Source: CAZDIO01 sp964505555 (lineage in GTDB: Bacteria > Bdellovibrionota_C > UBA2361 > SZUA-149 > CAZDIO01). Taken from it: a stretch of 11,782 nucleotides of DNA. Shown here one piece after another: positions 1 to 6,060 of this stretch. The stretch is from assembly GCA_964505555.1 (NCBI GenBank), contig CAZDIO010000050.1, positions 1 through 11,782 of the forward strand, written 5' to 3'. Both the position numbers and the translations under genes were made by a program. Numbering within the stretch: the first letter of the stretch is position 1; every line of letters starts with the position of its first letter. A model generated the notes under the pieces. It was not told the origin of the DNA. It searched no databases and was given only the letters and a program-made list of their open reading frames with translations.

Positions 1-52
1 CCTCATGGATACGTAGACGTCTCAGAGCGTCTAACAATAGCAAAACCCCTGA

Positions 53-87
53 CTGTGCGAGCGGGGCGCCCGGCCCCGCAACGACAG
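53..87. repeat. GC-rich interrupted palindrome
   Basis: An inverted repeat has a 7-bp perfect core, GCGGGGC (61-67) pairing with GCCCCGC (73-79), and outer arms CTGT (53-56) and ACAG (84-87) around a small internal loop. It lies beyond the 3' end of the minus-strand reductase gene, so it could be transcribed as that gene's 3' region. No T-run follows on either strand, so I do not call it an intrinsic terminator. Its arm GCGAGCGGGGCG is close to GCGAGCGGAGCG in the repeat at the right end of the window, so it may be a REP-type element. Nothing else recognisable was seen in 1-180. Confidence 0.45.
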
Positions 88-180
88 AAATGAAACGTCA
101 TTTTGTAGAGGCTCTAAGACTAAGTATAAGGATATTATAAGGAGAAGTAAGACGTAGAAATGAAAGTCTAAAATTTTGTC

Positions 181-1356
181 CTACACCATATCCGCCTGAA
201 GCTTTCTGCCCCAGTTCGTATCAAGGCAATAACGAAATACTCTCTCTGCGTATTCATGAAAGAGCGGTGGTTGGTGAAGAATGCCGTTTAGCATCTGGGT
301 AGTTTGAGTAACATCAAATCGGGGATTTCTATCCATATAAGGAAATAGCGGCAAGAGTTGACCAAGAAGCCCCAACCGTTTCATGATCATCTTTTCAAAG
401 TGAATGACACTGCTTTTTGCCGCTGTAATCGAGGCATGGGCACGAGAAATTATCTCCAGAGGAATCATCGGCGGAGCAAGAAATAAAGCCTTCCCTCGTT
501 TCCGATAAGCATTGACTGCGTGGACAATCATCTCCAGAATCTCTCTTGGATTGGTTTCACGCCCCACTCCAGAACAGAGATGAAAGCAACTTCCTGAAGG
601 GAGTGCTTGTTTTGAAAGCGCAATAACTGCATCAGCAACATAATTGATCGGCACAAGATCACACGGAATATTGGGACGTGCTGGCAACATACAAAACAAC
701 CCCTGCGCAAGAAAACGCGCTGGAACATAAATAACATTAAAGGCAGAAGTTTTCCCCGTATGGCTATCGCCCACGATAAGACTAGGGCGCATAATAAGCA
801 CCGGTAAGATTGCTGCTCGATCTCTTACCAGACGCTCAGCTTCCGCCTTCGTTTGTTCATAGGTATTTCGAAATCTCTGCGTTAAGGAGAGCTCTTCTGA
901 ACTGACAATAGTATCGCGATCTCCTGCAACATACGCAGTAGAAACATGACAAAGCCTGACGTTATGATTGTGAAGAGATCGTGCTCTCTCTGCTAAGGCT
1001 AAGACTTGGAGCGTGCCCCCAACATTTATCTTTCTCGCGTCTTCTAAATTTTGGCCAAGAGAGGTTGAGGCTGCACTATGATAAATAGTCCCAATGCGCC
1101 TTGCAAGATCTGAAAATTGTGATTCTCCTAAACCAAAACAGGGCATCGTAATATCACCGGAGACGACCTCCAGTTGCGAAAATAATCCCTTGGCTCGTTC
1201 AGCACCAACGAGCGCAGCAAGAAGCTTTCGAACCCGTTTCTCTGAATCCGCTCGCCCTTCAGGTCTTACAAGAAGCGAAACCCGCTCCCCCTCGGCAAGT
1301 AACCTCGCCAAGAGCTCTCGACCCAAAAACCCTGTCCCCCCTGTTAAGAATATCAC
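181..1356 (-). CDS. Extended SDR-family NAD(P)-dependent reductase (thioester reductase / acyl reductase-like)
   Basis: The 391-residue product begins directly with a Rossmann fold. TGGTGFLG at residues 5-12 is the glycine-rich dinucleotide site. YHSAAS follows near 92-97 and HVSTAYVAGD near 137-146. The catalytic pair is Y166 and K170 (YEQTK), followed by RPSLIVGD at 190-197. This order is that of extended SDRs of the 'male sterility'/NAD_binding_4 type, which includes carboxylic-acid and thioester reductase domains; substrate cannot be read from sequence. The last ~120 residues hold the substrate-side region and show no carrier or adenylation domain. The start is GTG (1354-1356), because an in-frame stop lies nine codons upstream and the Rossmann strand starts immediately; the Shine-Dalgarno is weak (AAGAG-like). 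The gene lies 176 bp downstream of the glycine-zipper gene on the same strand. A nucleotide-sugar epimerase role is possible but less likely. Confidence 0.85.
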   Translation of the reverse strand: MIFLTGGTGFLGRELLARLLAEGERVSLLVRPEGRADSEKRVRKLLAALVGAERAKGLFSQLEVVSGDITMPCFGLGESQFSDLARRIGTIYHSAASTSLGQNLEDARKINVGGTLQVLALAERARSLHNHNVRLCHVSTAYVAGDRDTIVSSEELSLTQRFRNTYEQTKAEAERLVRDRAAILPVLIMRPSLIVGDSHTGKTSAFNVIYVPARFLAQGLFCMLPARPNIPCDLVPINYVADAVIALSKQALPSGSCFHLCSGVGRETNPREILEMIVHAVNAYRKRGKALFLAPPMIPLEIISRAHASITAAKSSVIHFEKMIMKRLGLLGQLLPLFPYMDRNPRFDVTQTTQMLNGILHQPPLFHEYAERVFRYCLDTNWGRKLQADMV

Positions 1357-1403
1357 TGCTCTTTTGTCGCCTATACAATGTCATTTCAGCCCTACACTGA
1401 TGC

Positions 1404-1462
1404 TGTTTTATCTCACTGTGCACCAGATGACAATGAAGTGATTTACCAGGAGAGATAAAACA
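1404..1462. repeat. 11-bp inverted repeat between the glycine-zipper and reductase genes
   Basis: TGTTTTATCTC (1404-1414) is the exact reverse complement of GAGATAAAACA (1452-1462), with 37 bases between. On the minus strand the hairpin lies after the glycine-zipper gene and 48 bases before the reductase start. No T-run follows the stem. It could be a leader structure, a weak terminator or an operator; the sequence does not decide. Confidence 0.4.
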
Positions 1463-1532
1463 ACGCTCCCATCCCAATAAAATGAGATTTTATGAGAGAT
1501 TTCTGAAGATGAATTTAGAGGATTAAAGATAA

Positions 1533-1967
1533 TTAAAATGAAGATCCGCGATCTGGTCCTTGATACGGATTGTTTGGGTTTTCTCCCCAGTATCGTTCAT
1601 TCCAAGGTTTAACTTCCTTCCCACCAAACATCGCTTCATCTTCCATCTTTCGACGCATCGCATCGATCTGCTTTTGATCGTCTGATACGGTAAGTGGGAT
1701 GCGAATGACATAATCAGACTTTTCGCTAACAGCTGTTTCGTTTCTCGCTTCAATGCTTCCACCAATAAAATACCCAAGCAATGCTCCGGTCCCCGCTCCA
1801 ATTGCGGCACCCTCACCAGCAGAACCAACTGAGTCCCCGATCGCAGCTCCAATTCCGGTGCCAAGCCCTCCACCAAAAATCAATCCCAATTTCCGCTCAT
1901 ATCCCATCGAGCCGCAGGAGCTAGCCCCGATAAGAATGCCAACTAAAAGTGATATTTTCTTTAACAA
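1533..1967 (-). CDS. Glycine-zipper lipoprotein
   Basis: The 144-residue product has a charged, hydrophobic N-terminus ending in ASSC. C18 is the probable lipidated cysteine, although the lipobox is not ideal (A at -3, S at -1). Residues about 28-70 are a long alternation of Gly, Ala and hydrophobics with repeated GxxxG spacing (for example GGGLGTGIGAAIG). This is a glycine-zipper segment of the kind that inserts as paired helices in outer-membrane lipoproteins such as SlyB-type proteins. The C-terminal half (71-144) is hydrophilic, and its tail is rich in Pro, Asn, Trp and Tyr. The start is TTG (1965-1967), chosen because GGAGG sits 7 bases upstream and the ATG that overlaps this site is out of frame and stops after six codons. 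Likely role: cell-envelope structure. No more specific function is visible. Confidence 0.8.
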   Translation of the reverse strand: MLKKISLLVGILIGASSCGSMGYERKLGLIFGGGLGTGIGAAIGDSVGSAGEGAAIGAGTGALLGYFIGGSIEARNETAVSEKSDYVIRIPLTVSDDQKQIDAMRRKMEDEAMFGGKEVKPWNERYWGENPNNPYQGPDRGSSF

Positions 1968-1974
1968 AACTCTA

Positions 1975-1979
1975 CCTCC
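1975..1979 (-). promoter_or_regulatory. Strong ribosome binding site that fixes a TTG start
   Basis: GGAGG on the minus strand lies 7 bases before the TTG codon of the glycine-zipper gene. This spacing decides for TTG over the nearby out-of-frame ATG. Confidence 0.75.
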
Positions 1980-2196
1980 ATAATTATCCTCCCAGCCACT
2001 CGTGGAGAAAGGGAGAACTACAATTATGTTATTAGGAGATTTGGAAAAACGTTGCCTTATCCGGCACTCACCGTAGCTTCTTGCCCTCCCTGCTCACCTC
2101 TGGCAGTGCGTTATATTTCATTTAAACAAGGTGGGGTGTTTTTTCTGATATATAGGGGTAGCCAAACGTGGCCTAAGTACTTAAATTTAGATAGGT

Positions 2197-2226
2197 TTTA
2201 CAAGATTAAGGAACAACTCTTATACA
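2197..2226 (+). promoter_or_regulatory. Probable sigma70-type promoter of the receiver gene
   Basis: TTTACA (2197-2202, five of six matches to the -35 consensus) and TATACA (2221-2226, four of six) are separated by 18 bases. Transcription would begin near 2233, leaving a leader of about 45 bases before the ATG at 2277. The position supports the internal ATG as the true start, since the longer reading frame would begin upstream of this promoter. The rest of the 309-bp divergent gap (1968-2276) holds a small hairpin (GCCA/TGGC near 2161-2172) and no gene that I can support. Confidence 0.4.
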
Positions 2227-2276
2227 CTAAGCATCTTAACTCCCAAGCGATAGTAAGATCAGAAGATTTAGAGAAA

Positions 2277-2642
2277 ATGGAAAAACACATTCTCGTAATT
2301 GATGACGACATCACCTCACTAGATATTGTCTCCTATTTTTTTGAAGACCGTGGCTACCGGGTGGATCGTTGCGCCGATGGCGCAAGTGCCATTGAATATG
2401 TAAAAACTCACAAACCCGATCTGCTGATCGTTGATCTGATGATGCCAGAAATCAATGGGAAAGAGACCGTGGAACAAATTCGAGCTCTCGGACTGACCAC
2501 CGTTCCGATTATCGCCTTTACAGCCGTTGATGAACCAGAACTTCATCTCCAAGCACTTGAAGCAGGATGTAATGAGGTTCTTACAAAACCTTGCCGACCT
2601 GAAAAATTACTAAAGCATATTGAGACGTATCTTTCGAAGTAG
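2277..2642 (+). CDS. Stand-alone CheY-like response regulator receiver
   Basis: The 121-residue product is a single receiver domain with no output domain. The acidic pocket is D9 and D10 (LVIDDD). The phosphoacceptor is D53 (IVDLMMPEING). The switch residues are T82 (AFTAVDE) and K104 (LTKPCRPEK), so all residues needed for phosphotransfer are present. The frame stays open upstream to a TTG at 2052. However, those 75 codons have no domain-like composition, and the domain begins right at the ATG at 2277, behind a weak AGAG and a plausible promoter, so I use the ATG. No histidine kinase is encoded in the window, so the partner is elsewhere. Likely role: a phosphorelay or motility-type diffusible regulator of the CheY/DivK kind. 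It converges with the MBL gene, with 18 bases between the two coding ends. Confidence 0.9.
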   Translation: MEKHILVIDDDITSLDIVSYFFEDRGYRVDRCADGASAIEYVKTHKPDLLIVDLMMPEINGKETVEQIRALGLTTVPIIAFTAVDEPELHLQALEAGCNEVLTKPCRPEKLLKHIETYLSK

Positions 2643-2664
2643 AGACGGCGGTTTTCGCTTCTAC
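2639..2664. terminator. Possible bidirectional terminator hairpin between convergent genes
   Basis: GTAGAGACGG (2639-2648) pairs with TCGCTTCTAC (2655-2664) with one mismatch and two G-T pairs around a 6-base loop. It spans the stop codons of both convergent genes. No good T-run follows, so the call is weak. Confidence 0.25.
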
Positions 2665-3557
2665 CCTTCCTCTGCTACTACCTGCACCATCTGTTGAACG
2701 CTTTCATTGACCATCTCTCGAAATGGCCCCTCAGCTACAATACCTTGCTCAATCATCTCTGGTAAGAGGCGGGCGCAGATCTCATCAACCAATTCTCCGT
2801 TATCAAGCCCTTGCTTAATAGAATCGTGAAGTTGTTGCGCTGCTTGTCTTGCATTCATCAGATATGTTTTTGCTAACTCTCCGGTGAGAGCACCGCTGTG
2901 AGGAAAGCCAATGATGTTAATTTCTAACGTAGCGAGTTTATCTAGATTTTCCATCCAATCGGAATATCCACTCATAAAACAAGAGGAGATCTTTCCACGC
3001 CCATGAAACCCTCCGAGCGCTTCGCCTCCCGCAAGCGCGCCATCAGGACGAAGAAAATATGAAAGCCCTTCTTCCGTATGCCCCAAGGAAGAGATCGCTT
3101 TAATCTCAATCTCATCTCCCAACGATAAAACATCCCCATCCCGAAGCACCTGATCGATGAAAAGAAGATCGCTCCATTCTTTGAAATCAAGCTCCTCCGT
3201 AAATTGCATCGCCGTAGAACACTCGGCATTTTTCGCCCAAACGTTCTCTCTCTCTCCACCATCTCGCAACCGTTCTGCAAGAAGCGCCGATCCCAGCACT
3301 TGCAGTTGAGGAAAAGTTTTTCTTAGTTGAGGAATTGAAGCAAGGTGATCAAAATGCCCATGGGTAACTAACAGATACTGAACTGTTTTCCCGACTTCAA
3401 GCGCACTTTTTACCTGTTCAGAGAGCGCCTGAGAAACTGCTGTAATCGTTCCATCAACGAGCGCAACTTGCTCCCCTTGATAGAGCAAATGACTGGAGAC
3501 AGCCGTGGTGAACTGGTTGACATTTTCACTGAGTTGGCCTGAGGCTCTTACCCACAT
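2661..3557 (-). CDS. Metallo-beta-lactamase-fold hydrolase
   Basis: The 298-residue product has the MBL signature THGHFDH at residues 65-71, giving metal ligands H66, H68, D70 and H71. H160 (SLGHTEEG) is the next ligand and H220 (GFPHSG) is a candidate for the last. The usual bridging Asp after strand 'xxGD' is replaced by Glu: the matching segment is ALAGGEALGG, with E179. The last ~70 residues (about 230-298) form a helical tail rich in Glu, Gln and Met and are not part of the core fold. The substrate is unknown; families with this layout hydrolyse thioesters, lactones, phosphodiesters or sulfur compounds. No signal peptide is visible, so it is probably cytoplasmic. The ATG start (3555-3557) has only a weak upstream GAAG. 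It is last in a minus-strand run, 81 bases after the EEP gene. Confidence 0.85.
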   Translation of the reverse strand: MWVRASGQLSENVNQFTTAVSSHLLYQGEQVALVDGTITAVSQALSEQVKSALEVGKTVQYLLVTHGHFDHLASIPQLRKTFPQLQVLGSALLAERLRDGGERENVWAKNAECSTAMQFTEELDFKEWSDLLFIDQVLRDGDVLSLGDEIEIKAISSLGHTEEGLSYFLRPDGALAGGEALGGFHGRGKISSCFMSGYSDWMENLDKLATLEINIIGFPHSGALTGELAKTYLMNARQAAQQLHDSIKQGLDNGELVDEICARLLPEMIEQGIVAEGPFREMVNESVQQMVQVVAEEG

Positions 3558-3638
3558 ACATCTTCACTCAAAAGTTTATCACCTTTAGCAGGAAGGGTCA
3601 TCTCTTAACAAGAAATCCAAAATCAAGCAATTGAGCAC

Positions 3639-4760
3639 CTACCAATTGAGCTCAGTCCAGACAAGCTTATGATCGCTCCCTCGACGAAAATTCCCTTTCA
3701 CCCCTACGGCAACCCCCCCATCACTTCGATGAAACATCCAAAGACACTGTGGTGAAACGTAAATATTATCGATTATCGAAAGTTCTCCACGGTAGAGGTA
3801 CGTCGCGACATCACCATAACGCGCCCCCTTTCGATATGCCTCTTCAAGCAGTGCGACAAATTTTGGCTCATGCATAACACTTTTATCGCAACGAGGAAGA
3901 TGCCGTTCATCGAGCTTGCAAGCCCCCCCCTCTTGGAAGTCAAGAAGGAGCTTATCTCCACGAAGAATCGCAGCCGTTGCGCTCTGCTCATCGTTGTTTT
4001 GATCACCAAGAAGAATGACGATACTTTCTGGAGATTTTTCTAGTTCTCGCTCAGCAATCGTTCGCAAGCCTTCTGCCATCTCCATGCGAAATGCCTCATA
4101 GAGGGTCTGTGTCGGATCTCGCCATCCATCGACCTTTGATTTAAAGTGCATCGTTAAAAGAACCACTCTCCGTGTCGGCTTATTTTCTCTGCCCAAAACT
4201 CTCAGTGTTACTTGCAATGGCGAACGTGGATATCGTTGGGCAGGCTTCAACAGTGATAATTTCGGAACGTTCTCGGTGGGAAATATTGCAGTATCTAACA
4301 GTTCTGCTGAATTTTTTCTTATCAGAAAGCCGTTTCGAATCGGACGCTCCGGACCTTCACCAACGATCGGCACAAAAATCGCTCCTGCATTGGCAAGCGC
4401 GTTGACCAGGATCTGCAATGACCGTTTTGCCTCGTGAAGATCTTCACCCCACACTTCTTGAACAGCAACAACATCACACCGCGCCTCCATAATTCTTGCT
4501 GCTAGATATTTTGCCTGCGTTCCCTCTTGTGGCGTGCGCTTTTTTTTGCGCGATTTTGTCTGCTTCTTCTTCATCCCTAAATTATGAATGTTTTGGGTGC
4601 AAATTCGAAGCTCAACCTCTCCTTTTTCTTCTTTTCCGACCGCTGCATGATTTTTTTCTTGATGCTCTGCCGAGAGCACTCGTGGCGCACAAGCCATAAA
4701 AAAAAGCATACAAAGAAAGAGGCTGATTGCCTCAAGTTTATACCGCTGCTTCTGAGTCAT
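3639..4760 (-). CDS. Exported endonuclease/exonuclease/phosphatase-family protein
   Basis: The 373-residue product has an N-terminal hydrophobic stretch (about 10-26) suggesting export. A cleavage site near LSA (29-31) or a poor lipobox at C24 are alternatives. The DNase I/EEP fold follows in order: N57 (CTQNIHNLG), E102 (AVQEVWG), H205 (TMHFKSK), D253 and N255 (LLGDQNND), D331 (IIDNIYVS) and the D363-H364 pair (GSDHKLVW). All catalytic positions of the Mg-dependent phosphodiesterase fold are present, so an active nuclease or phosphoesterase is expected. A strongly basic insert (63-75, KKKQTKSRKKKR) follows the first motif. G-runs of eight (3923-3930 on the opposite strand) and seven (3713-3719) lie inside the gene. 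The start ATG is 3 bases after the RuvC-like stop, with AAGAAG upstream, so the two are translationally linked. Substrate could be DNA, RNA or a phosphoester. Confidence 0.85.
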   Translation of the reverse strand: MTQKQRYKLEAISLFLCMLFFMACAPRVLSAEHQEKNHAAVGKEEKGEVELRICTQNIHNLGMKKKQTKSRKKKRTPQEGTQAKYLAARIMEARCDVVAVQEVWGEDLHEAKRSLQILVNALANAGAIFVPIVGEGPERPIRNGFLIRKNSAELLDTAIFPTENVPKLSLLKPAQRYPRSPLQVTLRVLGRENKPTRRVVLLTMHFKSKVDGWRDPTQTLYEAFRMEMAEGLRTIAERELEKSPESIVILLGDQNNDEQSATAAILRGDKLLLDFQEGGACKLDERHLPRCDKSVMHEPKFVALLEEAYRKGARYGDVATYLYRGELSIIDNIYVSPQCLWMFHRSDGGVAVGVKGNFRRGSDHKLVWTELNW

Positions 4761-4763
4761 TAT

Positions 4764-5453
4764 TTAGCTTCTTGATTTGAGCAGATGGTTACGGTAATCC
4801 GCTTCACTCCAGTGTTGAACTCTGCTTCGACTAGAAACTCCATCAAGAGATCGGGATCCCTCTCTTCGCTTACTCTTTGCCAAGAACGCACTCTCTAACT
4901 CCTCTCCGAAACGCGCCGCTCGTTCAATTCGAGACACTGCGAGCGAACCGATCAATACGGCATCAATAATGTCTTGTGAGATCGTTTGCTTTCTTACCTG
5001 AAGAATCTTTGCAAGCTCGCTTCCGTATAAACGAAACGCAATTTCTCTTGCCCAAATCTTTACCTCTTTTCTTTGCAACTGTTTTCCAGGCATTCCGAGT
5101 AACTCAATCTGAATGGTTCGTGGATTGAGGCGCCCAGGAACAAGCCCTCCTCGTTGACGTGACATCGTCTCAAAGATTCCCCGAACCCCTTCAACTTTAA
5201 GTGCACTCTGGGGATTAAGAACAAGTGGTGCAGGACCTTCACATACAAGAATGTCTGATTCTCCGAAGTTAAGCTCCGTTAACAGTTTGTCCACAAGCCC
5301 TTGGAGAATATCAAAACGCTTTGCAAGAGAGATTTTTGGTCCTGGAGGTGAAAGCACACCACATGCAGTAGGAATTTTTCCTCTGATACTAAATAGCGCC
5401 CACCCTGAACAACTCAGGCTGGGATCAATTGCAAGTAATCTCTGGTACCGCAC
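4764..5453 (-). CDS. RuvC-fold (RNase H-like) nuclease with C-terminal extension
   Basis: The 229-residue product carries the four acidic residues of RuvC at near-normal spacing: D10 (LAIDPSLSCSGWA), E72 (LVCEGPAP), D161 and D164 (SQDIIDAVLIG). The segment SALKVEGVRGIFE (83-95) resembles the RuvC helix that follows the second acidic residue. Canonical RuvC is about 170-175 residues; here about 50 residues of Ser/Arg/Lys-rich tail follow residue 180. The first motif (DPSLSCSGW rather than DPGxxxTGY) also departs from textbook RuvC, and no ruvA or ruvB is nearby. It may therefore be the resolvase or a RuvC-like nuclease of other use. The start is GTG (5451-5453). An in-frame stop lies seven codons upstream and no clear Shine-Dalgarno is present, so the start is uncertain. 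A TATAAA (5487-5492, minus) may be its -10 box. It is first in the run with the EEP protein. Confidence 0.75.
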   Translation of the reverse strand: MRYQRLLAIDPSLSCSGWALFSIRGKIPTACGVLSPPGPKISLAKRFDILQGLVDKLLTELNFGESDILVCEGPAPLVLNPQSALKVEGVRGIFETMSRQRGGLVPGRLNPRTIQIELLGMPGKQLQRKEVKIWAREIAFRLYGSELAKILQVRKQTISQDIIDAVLIGSLAVSRIERAARFGEELESAFLAKSKRREGSRSLDGVSSRSRVQHWSEADYRNHLLKSRS

Positions 5454-5509
5454 GTCTAATGGTTGTATTTCTTACTGAGCTATCTATTTATAGTCGTTCT
5501 TAATGTGCC

Positions 5510-5515
5510 AGGAGG
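5510..5515 (+). promoter_or_regulatory. Perfect Shine-Dalgarno of a mini-ORF
   Basis: AGGAGG is followed after 8 bases by an ATG (5524). It is as strong as any ribosome site of the full-size genes in the window, yet it precedes only ten codons. Confidence 0.5.
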
Positions 5516-5523
5516 TACATAGA

Positions 5524-5556
5524 ATGGACAAGGGAAAAAGGTTTAGGTTAAAATAG
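5524..5556 (+). CDS. Possible 10-residue basic leader peptide
   Basis: The frame reads MDKGKRFRLK and then TAG, immediately behind a perfect AGGAGG. An in-frame ATG at 5503 could extend it by seven residues but lacks its own site. Five of ten residues are Lys or Arg. The stop lies five bases before the left arm of a long-range inverted repeat, the layout expected of an attenuation leader. There is no run of a single regulatory codon. Chance occurrence is possible because the frame is so short. Confidence 0.35.
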   Translation: MDKGKRFRLK

Positions 5557-5561
5557 GATTA

Positions 5562-5793
5562 GGACTTTTGCTCAAATGTAGTGTCGGCCATCAAAAAATT
5601 TGAACCGATATAATACATATGGGAACTGCCTCTGTGCCCCTTATGACATGCCGTAGCCTAGGTACTTGTATTTAGGCCCTATCGGACTTCAGCGGGGTTT
5701 ACGTGGGTCCCACTTTTACAAAATAGGGTTCACCTATTTTATTGTCGATACTCTTGTATTTTTTTAATACAGAGCAAAAGTCCGTTTGAACGG
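5562..5793 (+). ncRNA. Candidate structured RNA or leader with competing stems
   Basis: GGACTTTTGCTC (5562-5573) is the exact reverse complement of GAGCAAAAGTCC (5772-5783). Between them lie a stem closed by CCG (5651-5653) and CGG, with GCCTA pairing TAGGC. Further stems are GTGGG-T-CCCAC (5703-5713), AAAATAGG-GTTCA-CCTATTTT (5720-5740) and CTCTTGTATT (5751-5760) with AATACAGAG (5766-5774, one bulge). CCGTT-TG-AACGG (5782-5793) follows. The 5751-5774 stem shares GAG (5772-5774) with the long-range arm, so the two cannot form together, which is what a switch would need. Strand is uncertain because all stems exist in both transcripts. No RNA family was recognised. Confidence 0.4.
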
Positions 5794-6047
5794 CATCTTT
5801 ATCCTGGAGATTAGGTGCGACACTTCCTGGGGTTGTACGCATGAATGCAGTGCTGTATTAGCTTCATTGGCTTTCACCCTCAGCTGTTTGTCATGCTGGT
5901 CTTCAGGCGAAAGTTGCCGTGAGATGATGCTTAACTCTCTATTTCCTCTCCGGGCACTTCCTACCGGGCGCTAGATATACCGTAAGCTTCTGTCGTTAAT
6001 TGTGAACTTACCGGTCTTACTTGTCTCAAAGGAGAATTTTCCTTACA

Positions 6048-6055
6048 AAGGGAGG
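6048..6055 (+). promoter_or_regulatory. pdhA ribosome binding site
   Basis: AAGGGAGG lies 5 bases before the ATG at 6061 and fixes that start. A second purine-rich AAAGGAGA just upstream (about 6028-6035) is part of a small AAGGA/TCCTT palindrome that could modulate access. Confidence 0.7.
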
Positions 6056-6060
6056 CTCAT

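Larger units (their letters stand above)
5454..6060. other. 607-bp divergent noncoding region, structured
   Basis: No convincing protein gene fills this gap between the divergent RuvC-like and pdhA genes. It holds a ten-codon mini-ORF with a strong ribosome site (5510-5556). It also holds a 12-bp long-range inverted repeat (5562-5573 with 5772-5783) enclosing several hairpins, and a perfect TATAAT (5609-5614) without a matching -35. A second set of possible stems lies at 5827-5935, and the pdhA ribosome site is at 6048-6055. I could not match it to RNase P RNA, tmRNA, 6S RNA, SRP RNA, T-box or cobalamin elements by their signature sequences. A leader RNA or an independent small RNA upstream of pdhA is the best reading. 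Confidence 0.5.

Noticed and set aside
2052..2276. A 75-codon N-terminal extension of the receiver gene from a TTG.
   Set aside because: It has no ribosome site at proper spacing and no domain-like composition. A promoter-like pair lies inside it, and the receiver fold begins exactly at the internal ATG.
3628..3651. Direct repeat CAATTGAGC twice, around the stop codon of the EEP gene.
   Set aside because: It is nine bases, two copies, partly coding. Too short to support an attachment site or insertion scar.
5840..5960. Minus-strand similarity to part of a cobalamin riboswitch (GGTGAAAGCC followed by CACTG).
   Set aside because: The B12 box and the other conserved segments are missing, and the downstream gene on that strand is RuvC-like, with no cobalamin link.
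5786..5974. A 62-codon cysteine-rich open frame on the plus strand upstream of pdhA.
   Set aside because: It starts at a TTG without a ribosome site, overlaps the hairpin-rich region and has no recognisable domain. The frame is probably accidental.
5454..6060. Possible RNase P RNA, tmRNA, 6S RNA, SRP RNA or T-box leader.
   Set aside because: The diagnostic sequences of these RNAs (for example GAGGAAAGTC of RNase P, the tmRNA acceptor ends, the T-box core) were not found on either strand.
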